Shown in pieces: positions 21,100 through 30,229 of a stretch of DNA of 33,792 bases. Below the pieces are notes generated by a model, which saw only the letters and a program-made list of their open reading frames with translations, had not been told where the DNA came from and did no database searches. Positions within the stretch are counted from its first letter, which is position 1; each line of letters begins with the position of its first letter. The position numbers and the translations under genes were made by a program. The DNA comes from Schoenoplectus triqueter (Eukaryota; Streptophyta; Magnoliopsida; Poales; Cyperaceae), in the NCBI GenBank assembly GCA_964058805.1, contig CAXKVV010001370.1:1-33792 (forward strand). Direction: 5' to 3'.

Positions 21100-21739
21100 T
21101 TTGATGTTTTTTCGCCTAGAGAGAGAGGGTGCTTTTGTTATTACAAAATCGTTTTTGCTTGGTATTAAAATGGGTTTTGATAAGAACAATTAATCTTGTG
21201 CTGCTGTGGATATTTTCTGGTATGGGCCTGTTGTTATTTTTCTGGTATGAATATGGTTCTACTGCAAAGATAATATGGTTTTTTGCTCTGTTTATTTTTC
21301 CTGGTACGATATTGTTATGATCTTTGGTATTTAGTATATCTCTTTGGGATTTTTCTGATATGGTTCTTTTTTGGCAGACGTATGAACATAAACAGTTTTC
21401 TTGATACTGATTCTGGTATTTGCGGATATTTTATCTGATAAGAGAGGTATATGAATATGGGTATTTGGTTCTCGTTAAGTGCTGATATGGTATATAAGTA
21501 TGAATTTTGCTGAGATTTATAAGAAGAGATATGAGGAGTATGAGCAGGATATGGGTATACGAGTATGGAAGTTTTTTTTTCTGATTTTATTAGAAAGGAT
21601 ATCAAACCTGACTCTAATATCATAGAAATTTTAGTATAGAGAACGCTTATGATGAAATATTATATATTGATCTGATAATTGTTATAAGTTATATACACAT
21701 GGATATAAATATGTATACCAACAGTACGCTAACGATCAA
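21100..21739. other. AT-rich stretch with a degenerate TCTGGTATG-type repeat
   Basis: From about 21160 to 21580 the motif TTTTTCTGGTATG and variants (TCCTGGTACG, TCTGATATGG, GATTCTGGTATTTG) recur irregularly, followed by GAGTATG-like words. The frames at 21129-21320 and 21623-21315 are products of this composition. I recognise no gene. Confidence 0.45.
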
Positions 21740-22123
21740 TTTTTAGTAATAATAAGTTTTATTAAATTAATATTATTAAAAATAAGAGTGAGAAACATAA
21801 AATTTTAAATATATGAATGACAGCGCGCCATTGTCAGTGGCGTGTTTCATTATTTTTACGAAACGCACCGCTGACAGTGGCACGTTTCATTATTTTTACG
21901 AAACACACAACTGACAGTGGCGTGTTTGCTTCTTATATATACAAAACGTGCAGCGCCTCTCCATCTCACTTGCGCGGGGTTTGGACGAAACGCGCCACTG
22001 CCAGTGGGGCGTTTCGTCCACGTCACTGGCAGTGGCGTGCTGCCATTCGTATATTTGAAATTTTACGTTTCTCACTCTTATTTTTAATAATATTAATTTA
22101 ATAAAACTTATTATTACTAAAAA
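21740..22123. mobile_element. Foldback element with 85-bp inverted ends and repeated palindromes
   Basis: The left arm (21740 to about 21826, starting TTTTTAGTAATAATAAG) and right arm (about 22037-22123) are near-identical inverted copies with only a handful of mismatches. The GC-rich core repeats two palindromic motifs: CCACTGNCAGTGG-type sequence and CGTTTCATTATTTTTACGAAACG (arms CGTTTC/GAAACG). TGACAGTGGCRYGTTT recurs at about 60-bp spacing. I found no target duplication (flanks AACGATCAA and CTGCGCGCG). The whole element can fold into one long hairpin. It has no coding function. Confidence 0.75.
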
Positions 22124-23739
22124 CTGCGCGCGAATATATTTCTTAATGAGTTAGAAGTAGCTATTTCTAGTTGCTCACCAATTGAGCCTGTAATCATATA
22201 TCCAAAATTTCTATTTCTATTTTTATTTACAATTCCTTTATTTCCTAATTTTATTTTTTATTTTTTAACTATATTTCTAACATATTGACTATTCGGGCCA
22301 ACAAAATTTCAGCAGAATATCATTTCATAAGTATTTGGTCATTTTCTTTTACAAAAGAACACAAAAAAGAAAAAAAAAAAAGGAGAGGAGAAGTTTAAGA
22401 ATATATGGGCATCTGGACAGAGAAAATTGTGGCCCAATAAGCAAAGGCAATACTCCAAATGCCTCATCCATTAATTCAGAATATTCAGACTAGTCTTTGA
22501 TTAAAATTTTCCATAGAAACACTTGAGGAAAAACTAGTTGATTTTTTGTTGGAATTACATAATGTAGAATTTATGGAATCAAGTGATGGCTGTCCATCTC
22601 CTGTGCATTTAAAATCAATCTCTGACCCTCTCAAATGGCTTTTGTTGTTGAATATCGATCATGGTTTACTGGTATATTCAGTCTTTTTTGCTTAGGGCTT
22701 TCGTCATGTCAGACATTGAAAATTTTATATGTTTACCATGCCAAACAGTCCGTGTCAATGTTTTCCCACTAAAAATTGCTGATGCTAATATTGACCCATA
22801 CAAGATGGCATAGAGAACTTGGTAAAGGATATGATACGGGGCCAGCATGCAGTTCTGACAGTCACTGCGACTTATGCAGTGATGCAAAAATCGATTGCAT
22901 ATTCAATTCAACAACTATAGAGACACTTATGATGAACCTCTGAACTCGACTGCAGATAACTGTTTCTCTTTTCTGATTTGGTGTACTTTAGATATTTTTC
23001 ATTAATCATACATGAAGCAAAAAAAAAAATGGGTCCTTATAATTTGTTCTAAAATACCATTCGAAACTATTTTAGAAAAGTTAATGGTAAACATTTGCCA
23101 TTTAGAAAGCAAAACACTTTTGCAACTTGTAAGCAGCTTCCATTTATGCAATTAACAACATATATAAGAATGCACCAAATTTGGGTGAAACAGGCTGCAT
23201 TGTGCCCCATGTCATGGTGCAATAGGTGGTATGGCAGCATATTGATATTCATTTGTTTGTCCTAGACAACTGTTAATTAAGTTGAAGCCCAGTTGCAATG
23301 AATCAAACAGAAAATTCATTCTTTTTAATGTTATATAATTTTTAGTTTATGACATTTAATTTTCTGTTCTCTGTTGGTTAAACAGTATCTCATAATAGTG
23401 AATGCCTTCAATGCTCATGAGTTATGAATCAATTAATGGGGGCTGGTGTAACCAAAATCATTCACATGGAAAAAGTATATAAAGAGCTCTCCAAAACTAA
23501 TTATTCGCAAATTGCTGATCTCTAGACTTCTAGTGGTGAAGCCACTTGAACGAGGTGTCCCCACAATGGCAAAGGAACATAATAGAACAAAATAAAATAA
23601 AATATAAATATTTAATAGGAACTTTAACATGTAGAATGAATATATCACGCTTGGAAGCGGACACTGAACCTGATCTAGAGAACTAAACCTACGCAATTCC
23701 GCATACCAAAATAACTATTAATTGATCGTCTAATTTGAA

Positions 23740-24222
23740 TCAGCATAGTAGGCTTCTGATGATTTCAGCCTGGCTGCCGGTTACATCCATGTTTGTAATC
23801 AAGTAAGAGAGCCGATCACTGAGGTCGTCCACCTCTCTGTGGAGGCTCTTTATGTAGCTACATGTTTCTTTCAGAAGCTTTGCTGCAGAAGCCTGCATTT
23901 CAAATGACACGAAAAAAGTTGATCAACAGCCGCGTATATTGAGTTAGCTAATGTGTCAAATTTGGTGAGGAACATGAGTTGTGAACTACTGATATATTAC
24001 TCGTTTAGTAATGTAGTATTGGTGCATGTCAATTGGGGCAAATTGTCCAATATATACTTCACCAAGACTACAATTGATCAATGCTCAATGATTAGTGTAT
24101 GCGAGGGAAAGGTTGCTTACACGATGTGTGCTTCTACGGCGCGCCTCGGGAAGAAGAGCATGCAGCTTAGAGATGAGCTCATTGATCTCTGCCTCTGTGA
24201 TCCTTGAACTTGTGATAGTCAT
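23740..24222 (-). CDS. PRE-like: Atypical HLH protein of the PRE/ILI/KIDARI family, gene 2 (two exons, 84 aa)
   Basis: The CDS joins exon 1 (24222-24121, 34 codons) and exon 2 (23892-23740, 50 codons plus TGA). The phase-0 intron (24120-23893) starts GTAAGC and ends CAG. An in-frame TGA upstream of the ATG supports this start. Helix 1 lies in residues 7-27 and the loop contains [10 protein letters not shown]. Helix 2 carries the family signature [13 protein letters not shown] and the tail ends AEIIRSLLC. As with its paralogue, there is no DNA-binding basic region; the expected role is to bind and neutralise growth-inhibiting bHLH proteins in the nucleus. Its loop is closer to the family norm (Arg29, Ser31, Arg34) than that of gene 1, so it may be the less changed copy. 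The promoter has a TATA box and a G-box. Confidence 0.92.
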
Positions 24223-24336
24223 TTTAGCAACCAACAAAAATAGAACTGATCAAGTGATTGTTTCAATTTGAGAAGGGATCAGGAGGGAAAAGCAACTCTA
24301 GAAATTGATGCTGGAAAATGAGATGCAAGGAGGTGG

Positions 24337-24344
24337 TATTTATA
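24337..24344 (-). promoter_or_regulatory. TATA box of HLH gene 2
   Basis: TATAAATA on the minus strand, about 115 bp upstream of the ATG, sits at the same place and in the same context as in gene 1 (CCAATATAAATA). Confidence 0.75.
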
Positions 24345-24458
24345 TTGGGAAGAATTAGGCCTACATGCAACCCCATCTACCAGAAAAGTTGGGCCCATGT
24401 CGGCCCAGTGTGTAGCAGCACATTCATTTTTACTTTATCTCTGCCATTCATGAATTGC

Positions 24459-24464
24459 CACGTG
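24459..24464. promoter_or_regulatory. G-box (CACGTG) upstream of HLH gene 2
   Basis: GCCACGTGCC lies about 237 bp upstream of the ATG and 115 bp upstream of the TATA box. G-boxes are bound by plant bHLH factors such as PIFs, by bZIP factors and by BZR1, which are known regulators of this gene family. In copy B the aligned sequence lacks about 24 bp here, including the whole G-box. Confidence 0.55.
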
Positions 24465-24665
24465 CCCGACATGACAACGGTTCCATGATTTTTAACCAAT
24501 ATGTTATGGATTGCTATCACAGTCTTAATTTCCTCGTCTTTAAACCAAATCTATATCATCTTTTTGCAATCCATCTCAATCTGTACCTTTTAGCTGTGCC
24601 TGCTGCTTCCTCTCTTCCTCTGTTTTGTCATTGCACATTTTTTTTCTTTCCCTTTTTGTTTGATA

Positions 24666-25416
24666 AATGATAATTGATGATAGGAGTGTACCGAGTTCTT
24701 CTTTTTTTTATGTTAAAAGTAGAATCTAATTCAATTATATCAAGTTAAATTATTCTTTTTTTTAGTATGCTCACATGTAAATCCGTCCGACCTATCTAAT
24801 TTATTATATACGAAAGTTGAGGGTTGAATGAGTTCCAATTTTTTTTAACTTCATATGATAAACTTTCTATTGTTTTTAATTTAAATTTAACAAACTAATA
24901 ATGTTACAACTATAAGAATGATAATGGTAAGTAGGATAACTTAAAGATAAATGAGTACTAATAAATGGATAAAAATAAATAATTATTTTATTAAATTAGC
25001 CTAAGATACCATATGTAATATAACTTAATATTAAATATTAAATAACCGAATAGCGCTTTAATCAATTTAAGTAAAAATAATTGATAATGATGGCTAAGAA
25101 ACAAAGTTATAGTACTTAGTATTAGTTATAAGGAGACTCTGTTCTACAATAAATTAATAATCATGTTATCCATAAAATTTAGTATGAGATTAATTTAATG
25201 GGAAGGATATTCAGAAGATGATAAGTTATATATTTGTTATCGATTAACTTTTATGTACGGATAACTTCGATTTGTTATTTTGAATAAAACATAAAAATTA
25301 AGAAATTTAAAAATATAATATAATATATTTAAAATGAAGAGTCTGATTAAGACGAAATTTTTTAGAGTCAAATATACAATCCAACTCAAATTAACGACTC
25401 AGCTAAAGTAAATTAC
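24666..25416. other. AT-rich intergenic DNA, no gene seen
   Basis: This is part of the DNA inserted into copy C. I found no coding frame above background, no terminal repeats and no RNA gene. Confidence 0.5.
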
Positions 25417-26205
25417 AGGGGCGGATCCAAGATGATCCAGGGCATGCCCTCCCTGGATTTTGAAAAATAGTATTTTTCAGTAATTTATCCCCCTGAATTA
25501 TCTGATTATTTTTATTGAGAAAAAATATTTAATATCGTGCATAATAGGGGTGTCAATGGGTCGGGTCGTATCATATTATTTTATTATTTTTCTTGACCCA
25601 ACCCGATTAAATTCGGGTCAAAAAATCTTGACCCATACCCGACCTGACCCGACGGGTCAAGGGCCGACCCGACCTGACCTGTGTAAACTAATTAAATATT
25701 TATGAAGTATTTTGATATATATTTTAAGCAATAAAATATTATTTAATTTATAATTAATCTTAATTAGTGTATAATTAGTATATATTTATATTAATTAATT
25801 TATAATTAATCTTAATTAGTGTATAGTTAGTGTATATTTAAGTTTTAATTAGTACTAAATCATAAAATTACTTCAAAAAATATAATTAATTGGGTCGGGT
25901 CGGGTTGACCCGAACCCGGCCCGGCCCAACCCATTTATCTTCAGGTCATGTCGGGTCGGGTCATTAATTGACACCCCTAGTACATAATTAAACAATTATG
26001 CAAAGATATCAAAATATAAAGTTATATAAACGAAAACTTTCTTCATCAACTTGATTATCTATTATTTTGATTTTTATTTTGTTGTTATTTTTAATATATA
26101 AAATATTATTATTTTAATATTTTTTATTAGGTAAGAATATATATTAAATTATTAATTTTTTATTTAGTACCCGATTAATTAATGAGTTTGAACTCCATAT
26201 CAAAA
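25417..26205. mobile_element. Copy R2 of the 406-bp repeat family, split by a hAT MITE
   Basis: R2 starts AGGGGCGGATCCAAG and matches R1 on both sides of the MITE: the ATTGAGAAAAAATATTTAATATCG stretch before it, then CTTTCTTCATCAACTTGATTATC and TTATTAGGTAAGAATATATATT after it. R1 has no insert at that point. The right end is poorly defined, near 26205. Confidence 0.65.
25545..25979. mobile_element. hAT MITE with TAGGGGTGTCAAT ends, 435 bp
   Basis: The termini TAGGGGTGTCAAT and ATTGACACCCCTA are perfect inverted repeats. They are flanked by GTGCATAA (25537-25544) and GTACATAA (25980-25987), an 8-bp duplication with one mismatch, as expected for hAT. The ends carry GGGTCGGGTCG-type repeats; the middle is AT-rich and non-coding. 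R1 (about 3915) supplies the empty site. Confidence 0.88.
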
Positions 26206-26324
26206 TCGTGAGGCACAACAAGCTAATCCGGTTTGAAGAGGGTAACAATAAAAAAATTCGAGTTAACGTGTTAAACGGATTGAGCGATTTACAATTTTAT
26301 TTTATTAACGCCCTTAATTGTATG

Positions 26325-26400
26325 TTAAGAAGTACATTCGACCATGCTTGGCTGCCTGTGCTCTTTTAAATTAGCTGTCAATAGTTCAGAAAAAAAAAAC
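26325..26400. repeat. Detached end of copy C
   Basis: AAGAAGTACATTCGACCATGCTTGGCTG and the following TGTCAATAGTTCA match about 3670-3740 in copy B, which is continuous with the rest of the unit there. This marks the right edge of the DNA inserted into copy C. Confidence 0.6.
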
Positions 26401-27018
26401 CTTTTGCTATATTTTCCAGATGTTGGGATCTCCTGGATTACAAAAAAATTATTATATGCATGAAAAGAAATTTGTAATTTGTGAGGTTTATGATTGCTTC
26501 TGCAAACATGTTTAAATGAATTCAGGTTCTCTGTCTATGCCTTGGTAGTTGGTAAGCGTGCGGCATGGATACTGGCATACAGGCGTTTTTCTTTTTCCGA
26601 ATCCAATTTTGTTACAACCTTTCAACACAGTGGTAAATCACACAACACGTGCATAATTTCTCTCTTTTTTAAAATAGAATTCTCATAAGTTCCTATATAT
26701 ATATTTTATTTTTTTATGGGACTTGAGTTAACATATCTCCGTAGTAGATAATTATTTATATATAGTAAAAGATAATTTCTGTGATTTAAGTTAGGGTGGT
26801 GATCTCTTAACAACTATTTATTTTGGTAATTTTGTTAATGAATTTCAAATGATAAAAAACCTACAATTGTACTTTTAAACTTACAGAATTGATTGTTCTT
26901 CAGGTTTCATGTAATGCTGTGTCATTTAATATGTCATCCACTGTCAAGCTTATAATTTTTTTATGAAAATTTATTAAATTTAAACAGTTATGATTGTTAT
27001 ATAATTTTGATGACACTC
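26401..27018. other. AT-rich intergenic DNA, no gene seen
   Basis: The 64-codon frame at 26494-26688 has no recognisable domain. No repeat boundary was found before the TA tract at 27019. Confidence 0.5.
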
Positions 27019-27039
27019 ATATATATATATATATATATA

Positions 27040-27393
27040 CTGATGTTATGGTGCTTCGCGAAACACAAAATCTTTTGTGTTTCGCGTCCATATTCAAACC
27101 ATTGAACATCATCTTTATATTAAAATATCTTTAGAGATCAAATTATACATATTTTTGAAAATTTTTGTTATTTTTTAAATGGGTACAAAGTTTGCTAATC
27201 TAACGATTTCTGCACCATCCTAAACTAGCAATTTTGTACCCATCTAAAAAATAGCAAAAAAATTTTTAAAATATAAAATTCAATCTCCAAGGATATTTCC
27301 ATATGAATATGATGTTCAACTATTTGGATTGGCCATTTGAACTTTTAAATTCGAGATACAGACATGAAACACAAAAGATTTTGCTATCACTCT
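27040..27393. mobile_element. Foldback element E1 next to a TA microsatellite
   Basis: The two halves, centred near 27215, are imperfect inverted copies. Shared words are TTTTGTGTTTC, TTGAACATCAT, and ATTTTTTARATGGGTACAAA at the inner end. The left side carries an extra perfect hairpin: CGCGAAACACAAAA (27057-27070), TC, TTTTGTGTTTCGCG (27073-27086). A (TA)n tract lies directly before it (27019-27039), and the right end runs CACTC into TATAT. It is non-coding. Confidence 0.65.
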
Positions 27394-27924
27394 ATATCAA
27401 GCTTTTAAAAAATAAAAAGTTTTAACCGTTTTAATGGTTTTGACAGACTCTGGCGTTAAGTTTTTGAGAAAAAAATGGATTTAATGGGTTTTATGTAATT
27501 TAACCATTTTATCTCACGTTAAACCCGTTAAAACTGTGAATTATTTTTTAAAAAAAATGCATTTAACGACTTAAATTTTTTTATTTCAAATTTTAATAGC
27601 TAGTGACTATAAATTTTTATTTCTTTTTTATTTTTTTGAATATAAATTAATACTCTAATAAAAATATGAAGTAAATTCATATATAATAGTTTAATATAAT
27701 TTAATTTTAAGTACTTAATTAATATTATAATTATTATTTTTACTTAATTTAGTTAATTATTATGTACTAATGATATGAGAATATATTTCCTAGTCTTTTT
27801 AAATATGAATTAGTAGGTAAAAAATGATTGACTGTTTTTTAATTTAACAGCTATGTAAAACCTTAACCGTTAACTAGTCACCTCACTGTTAAGAGTCGTT
27901 AAACATTTTTTAAAAGCTTGATAT
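27394..27924. mobile_element. Element E2 with 20-bp perfect inverted ends, 531 bp
   Basis: ATATCAAGCTTTTAAAAAAT (27394-27413) is perfectly inverted at 27905-27924. Next to the ends, related inverted words (TTTTAACCGTT and AACGGTTAAG) continue the symmetry. It lies between E1 and a TA tract (27921-27939). The interior is AT-rich and non-coding. Confidence 0.65.
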
Positions 27925-27940
27925 ATATATATATATATAG

Positions 27941-28319
27941 TGGAGATACCGTGAGCTTAATCTCACGGAGGCCTTCCGTGAGCTTAACTCAAAAAACATA
28001 TTAAATCATCTCGAAATTTTAATTTATCATTCTCATTAAATTATTTATATAAAAATCTTGTGGGATGAAAAAATTTGGAGTGTTTTGAGCTTTTTAAGTC
28101 ACTGTTTCTAAATTTTTAAAATGATGCTCAAGTATTGAATATATTATTATTATTTTTAGAGCTGATTTTTAAAAATTAAAAATCATAACTTAAAAAACTC
28201 AAAACACTCCAAATTTTTGCATCCCATGAGATTTTCATATAAAGAATTTAATGAGAATGATAAATTAAAATTTTGAAATGATTTGATATGTTTTTTGAGT
28301 TAAGCTCACGGTATCTCCA
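27941..28319. mobile_element. Foldback element E3 between TA microsatellites (Micron-like), 379 bp
   Basis: TGGAGATACCGTGAGCTTAA at the left is inverted at the right, and the arms stay about 90% alike for some 130-165 bp (for example ATTTTAATTTATCATTCTCA and AATTTGGAGTGTTTTGAG). Both sides are (TA)n tracts with no other duplication, as in the Micron-type MITEs described from rice. The left arm holds an extra unit of about 27 bp (CCGTGAGCTTAATCTCACGG plus AGGCCTT) that the right arm lacks. Confidence 0.75.

Positions 28320-28321
<2 letters not shown>

Positions 28322-28362
<41 letters not shown>
28322..28362. repeat. (TA)n microsatellite, about 19 units
   Basis: This is an uninterrupted TA run directly right of E3. 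Shorter runs lie at 27019-27039 and 27921-27939, between the elements. Confidence 0.9.
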
Positions 28363-28364
<2 letters not shown>

Positions 28365-29406
28365 GGTTAGTACATATTTGATCAGATGATTATATAAGTT
28401 GTCAAAACTTTTCTAAAATTGAATAAGAGCGATATTCTGTTCGTTAATTTTTGTAATTATTTGTATAATTTATTAATAACTCCCTTTTGCTGAAAAAAAA
28501 TCATACTTTTGTCGAATTGGATGATAAAAATTATTACTACATACAATTATTTGTGCTGAAAAAAAAAGTAAGGTGTTTTGTAAGACCACATATCAGCGAG
28601 GGATAATTGCGTATATCATCTAAGGTGTTGTTTGAAAACAAGATATATAATTTGATCACAACCAGCGGATAAAGTTATCGTCTTTAAACTTTCTAGTTTG
28701 ATGAGTTCAATATATATACTAAAATCAATGAAATTGAGGCCTGAATCCTGATTTTTTATTTTGAAAAAAAAGGTTCTTGAAAAGCGTGAATTGAAGAAAT
28801 AAAAAATAACAAGTTGCAAGGCGGGCAAAAAAAAAAAGATACGAGGATAAAAGGATAATGAACCACATAGGCGAGCACGAGACTGGTCTATAACAGTTAA
28901 TGCATTGCATGTGTGTTCAGCCGAAAAATTAATATTTGAGAAAATATATTGCGTATAGATGGGAATGGCAACGAGCACAACAACCGAGTTAAGTTAATGA
29001 GTTATGGTCGTTAAAACTCATTAAGATTTATTTAATAATTAATAATTTTTTATGATATTTTATATTAAAATTAATATAAAAATTAATAAAATAACTAATA
29101 ATAATATATTTCGCACAAATTAGATATAATAATTTAAGTACATGTCATACTATTAACTAATTATTATAGTAAAAATGTATAAAAAAATAAATATCAATAG
29201 TTTACCGAGTCTAATGAGTTGAGTCAGCCAAATCTCGAGCTCGATTCATTAACTTAATAAACTTAACGAGCCAGCTCATTAACGCCTTAATCCACTAATG
29301 AGTGAGTCAATAATAAATCGATTCCGAACGAGTCATGAATGAACTGTGATGTACAAAGCAGATTTTTTTTACCAGCTATATGTATAGACTAGAGAGCTAG
29401 TGAAGG
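28363..29406. other. AT-rich DNA, no supported gene
   Basis: The longest frame, 120 codons on the minus strand (28978-28616), is rich in Phe and Ile, has no recognisable domain and lacks a promoter or homologue in the window. From about 28960 to 29340, repeated AACGAGCC and AATGAGTT-type words suggest a decayed repeat, with no clear ends. Confidence 0.45.
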
Positions 29407-29414
29407 GTCCCACC

Positions 29415-29876
29415 CAGGGGTGTCAATGGGTCGCGTCGGGTCGGGTTTGGGTCGGGTCGGGTTCGGGTCGAGTTTGGGTCGGGTCGGGTTCGGGTCGGGT
29501 CATATTATTTTCGTATTTTTTTTACCCGATCTGATTAAATTCTGGTCAAAAAATCTTGATCCATACCCGACCCGACCTGATCCGTGTAAAATAATTAATT
29601 ATTTTTATATACTTTTAAGCAATAAAATATTAATTAATTTATAATTAATCTTAATTAGTGCATAATTAAGCTTTAATTATTACTAAATCATAAAATTACT
29701 TCCAAAATATAATTAATTGGATCGGGTCGGGTTGAACCGAACTCGACTCGATCCAATTCGGATAAAAAAAATTAAATCCATACCCAACCTATTTTTTTTC
29801 GGATCATGTGAAGTCAAGTCGGATTCGAATCAGATCGGGTTAACCCATCAGGTCGGATCAAGAATTGGCACCCCTA
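29415..29876. mobile_element. Second hAT MITE of the AGGGGTGTCAATGGG family, 462 bp
   Basis: It is related along most of its length to 25545-25979. The ends are CAGGGGTGTCAAT and ATTGGCACCCCTA. Flanks are GTCCCACC (29407-29414) and ATCCCACC (29877-29884), an 8-bp duplication with one mismatch. The left end has an expanded run of about 75 bp of GGGTCGGGT/GGGTTTGGGTC words. A Gly/Arg frame through it (29420-29644) comes from this repeat. Confidence 0.85.
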
Positions 29877-29905
29877 ATCCCACCCATCTTCTAGTTCCCA
29901 TATTC

Positions 29906-30070
29906 AGGGGCGTATCCAAGGAGGGCTGGGGGGCCAAACCCCCTTAATTTTTCAAAAACGTTCGTTAAATATGTATAATTTTATTAAAAAAATTAAAAAT
30001 TTATATATTTGGCCCCCCATAAATTTTTTCTCTGTAGTAAACATCTAATCCCTCCAGCCCCGACGCCCCT
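29906..30070. mobile_element. Short MITE-like repeat with AGGGGCGT ends, 165 bp
   Basis: The left end AGGGGCGTATCCAAGGAGGG and right end CCCTCC...GACGCCCCT are imperfect inverted repeats. Inside, GGGGGGCCAAACCCCC and TTTGGCCCCCC add further symmetry. The head resembles that of R1/R2, but the interior differs. No target duplication was seen. Confidence 0.5.
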
Positions 30071-30229
30071 CAATCAAAAATCCCGACTCTGCCCCTGCCC
30101 ACATTAACATGTGACAACAAATCATTGAGAAATGGCTACGTACCAGAGATGAAAGTTTCCAAATCGGGATGGGATTTCGTTGAAAAGGCTGAAAGTTTTG
30201 GCACCGGCGTATAAACCTAGACATATAAG
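30071..30229. other. Short intergenic stretch, nothing recognised
   Basis: A 65-codon minus-strand frame crosses it (30242-30045) but has no domain or context supporting a gene. Confidence 0.45.

Larger units (their letters stand above)
22290..24665. repeat. Copy C of the tandem-duplicated segment, with HLH gene 2
   Basis: It aligns in order with copy B from about 660 onward (landmarks in the copy B entry). It is continuous through the HLH gene and promoter to the AGCTGTGCCTGCTGCTTCC stretch at about 24590 (copy B about 3600). The final piece of the unit reappears at about 26325-26400, so about 1.65 kb has come in between. No other gene is supported; frames at 22678-22887 and 23067-23252 do not persist in copy B. 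Confidence 0.75.

Noticed and set aside
21817..22101. 94-codon frame across the palindromic element
   Set aside because: The frame follows the repeated palindromes, and the DNA is better explained as a foldback element.
28616..28978. 120-codon minus-strand open frame, the longest outside transposons
   Set aside because: It is rich in Phe and Ile as expected from AT-rich DNA, overlaps a second frame on the same strand, and has no domain, no promoter context and no homologue in the window.
29420..29644. Gly/Arg-rich 74-codon frame
   Set aside because: It reads through the GGGTCGGGT array of a MITE end.
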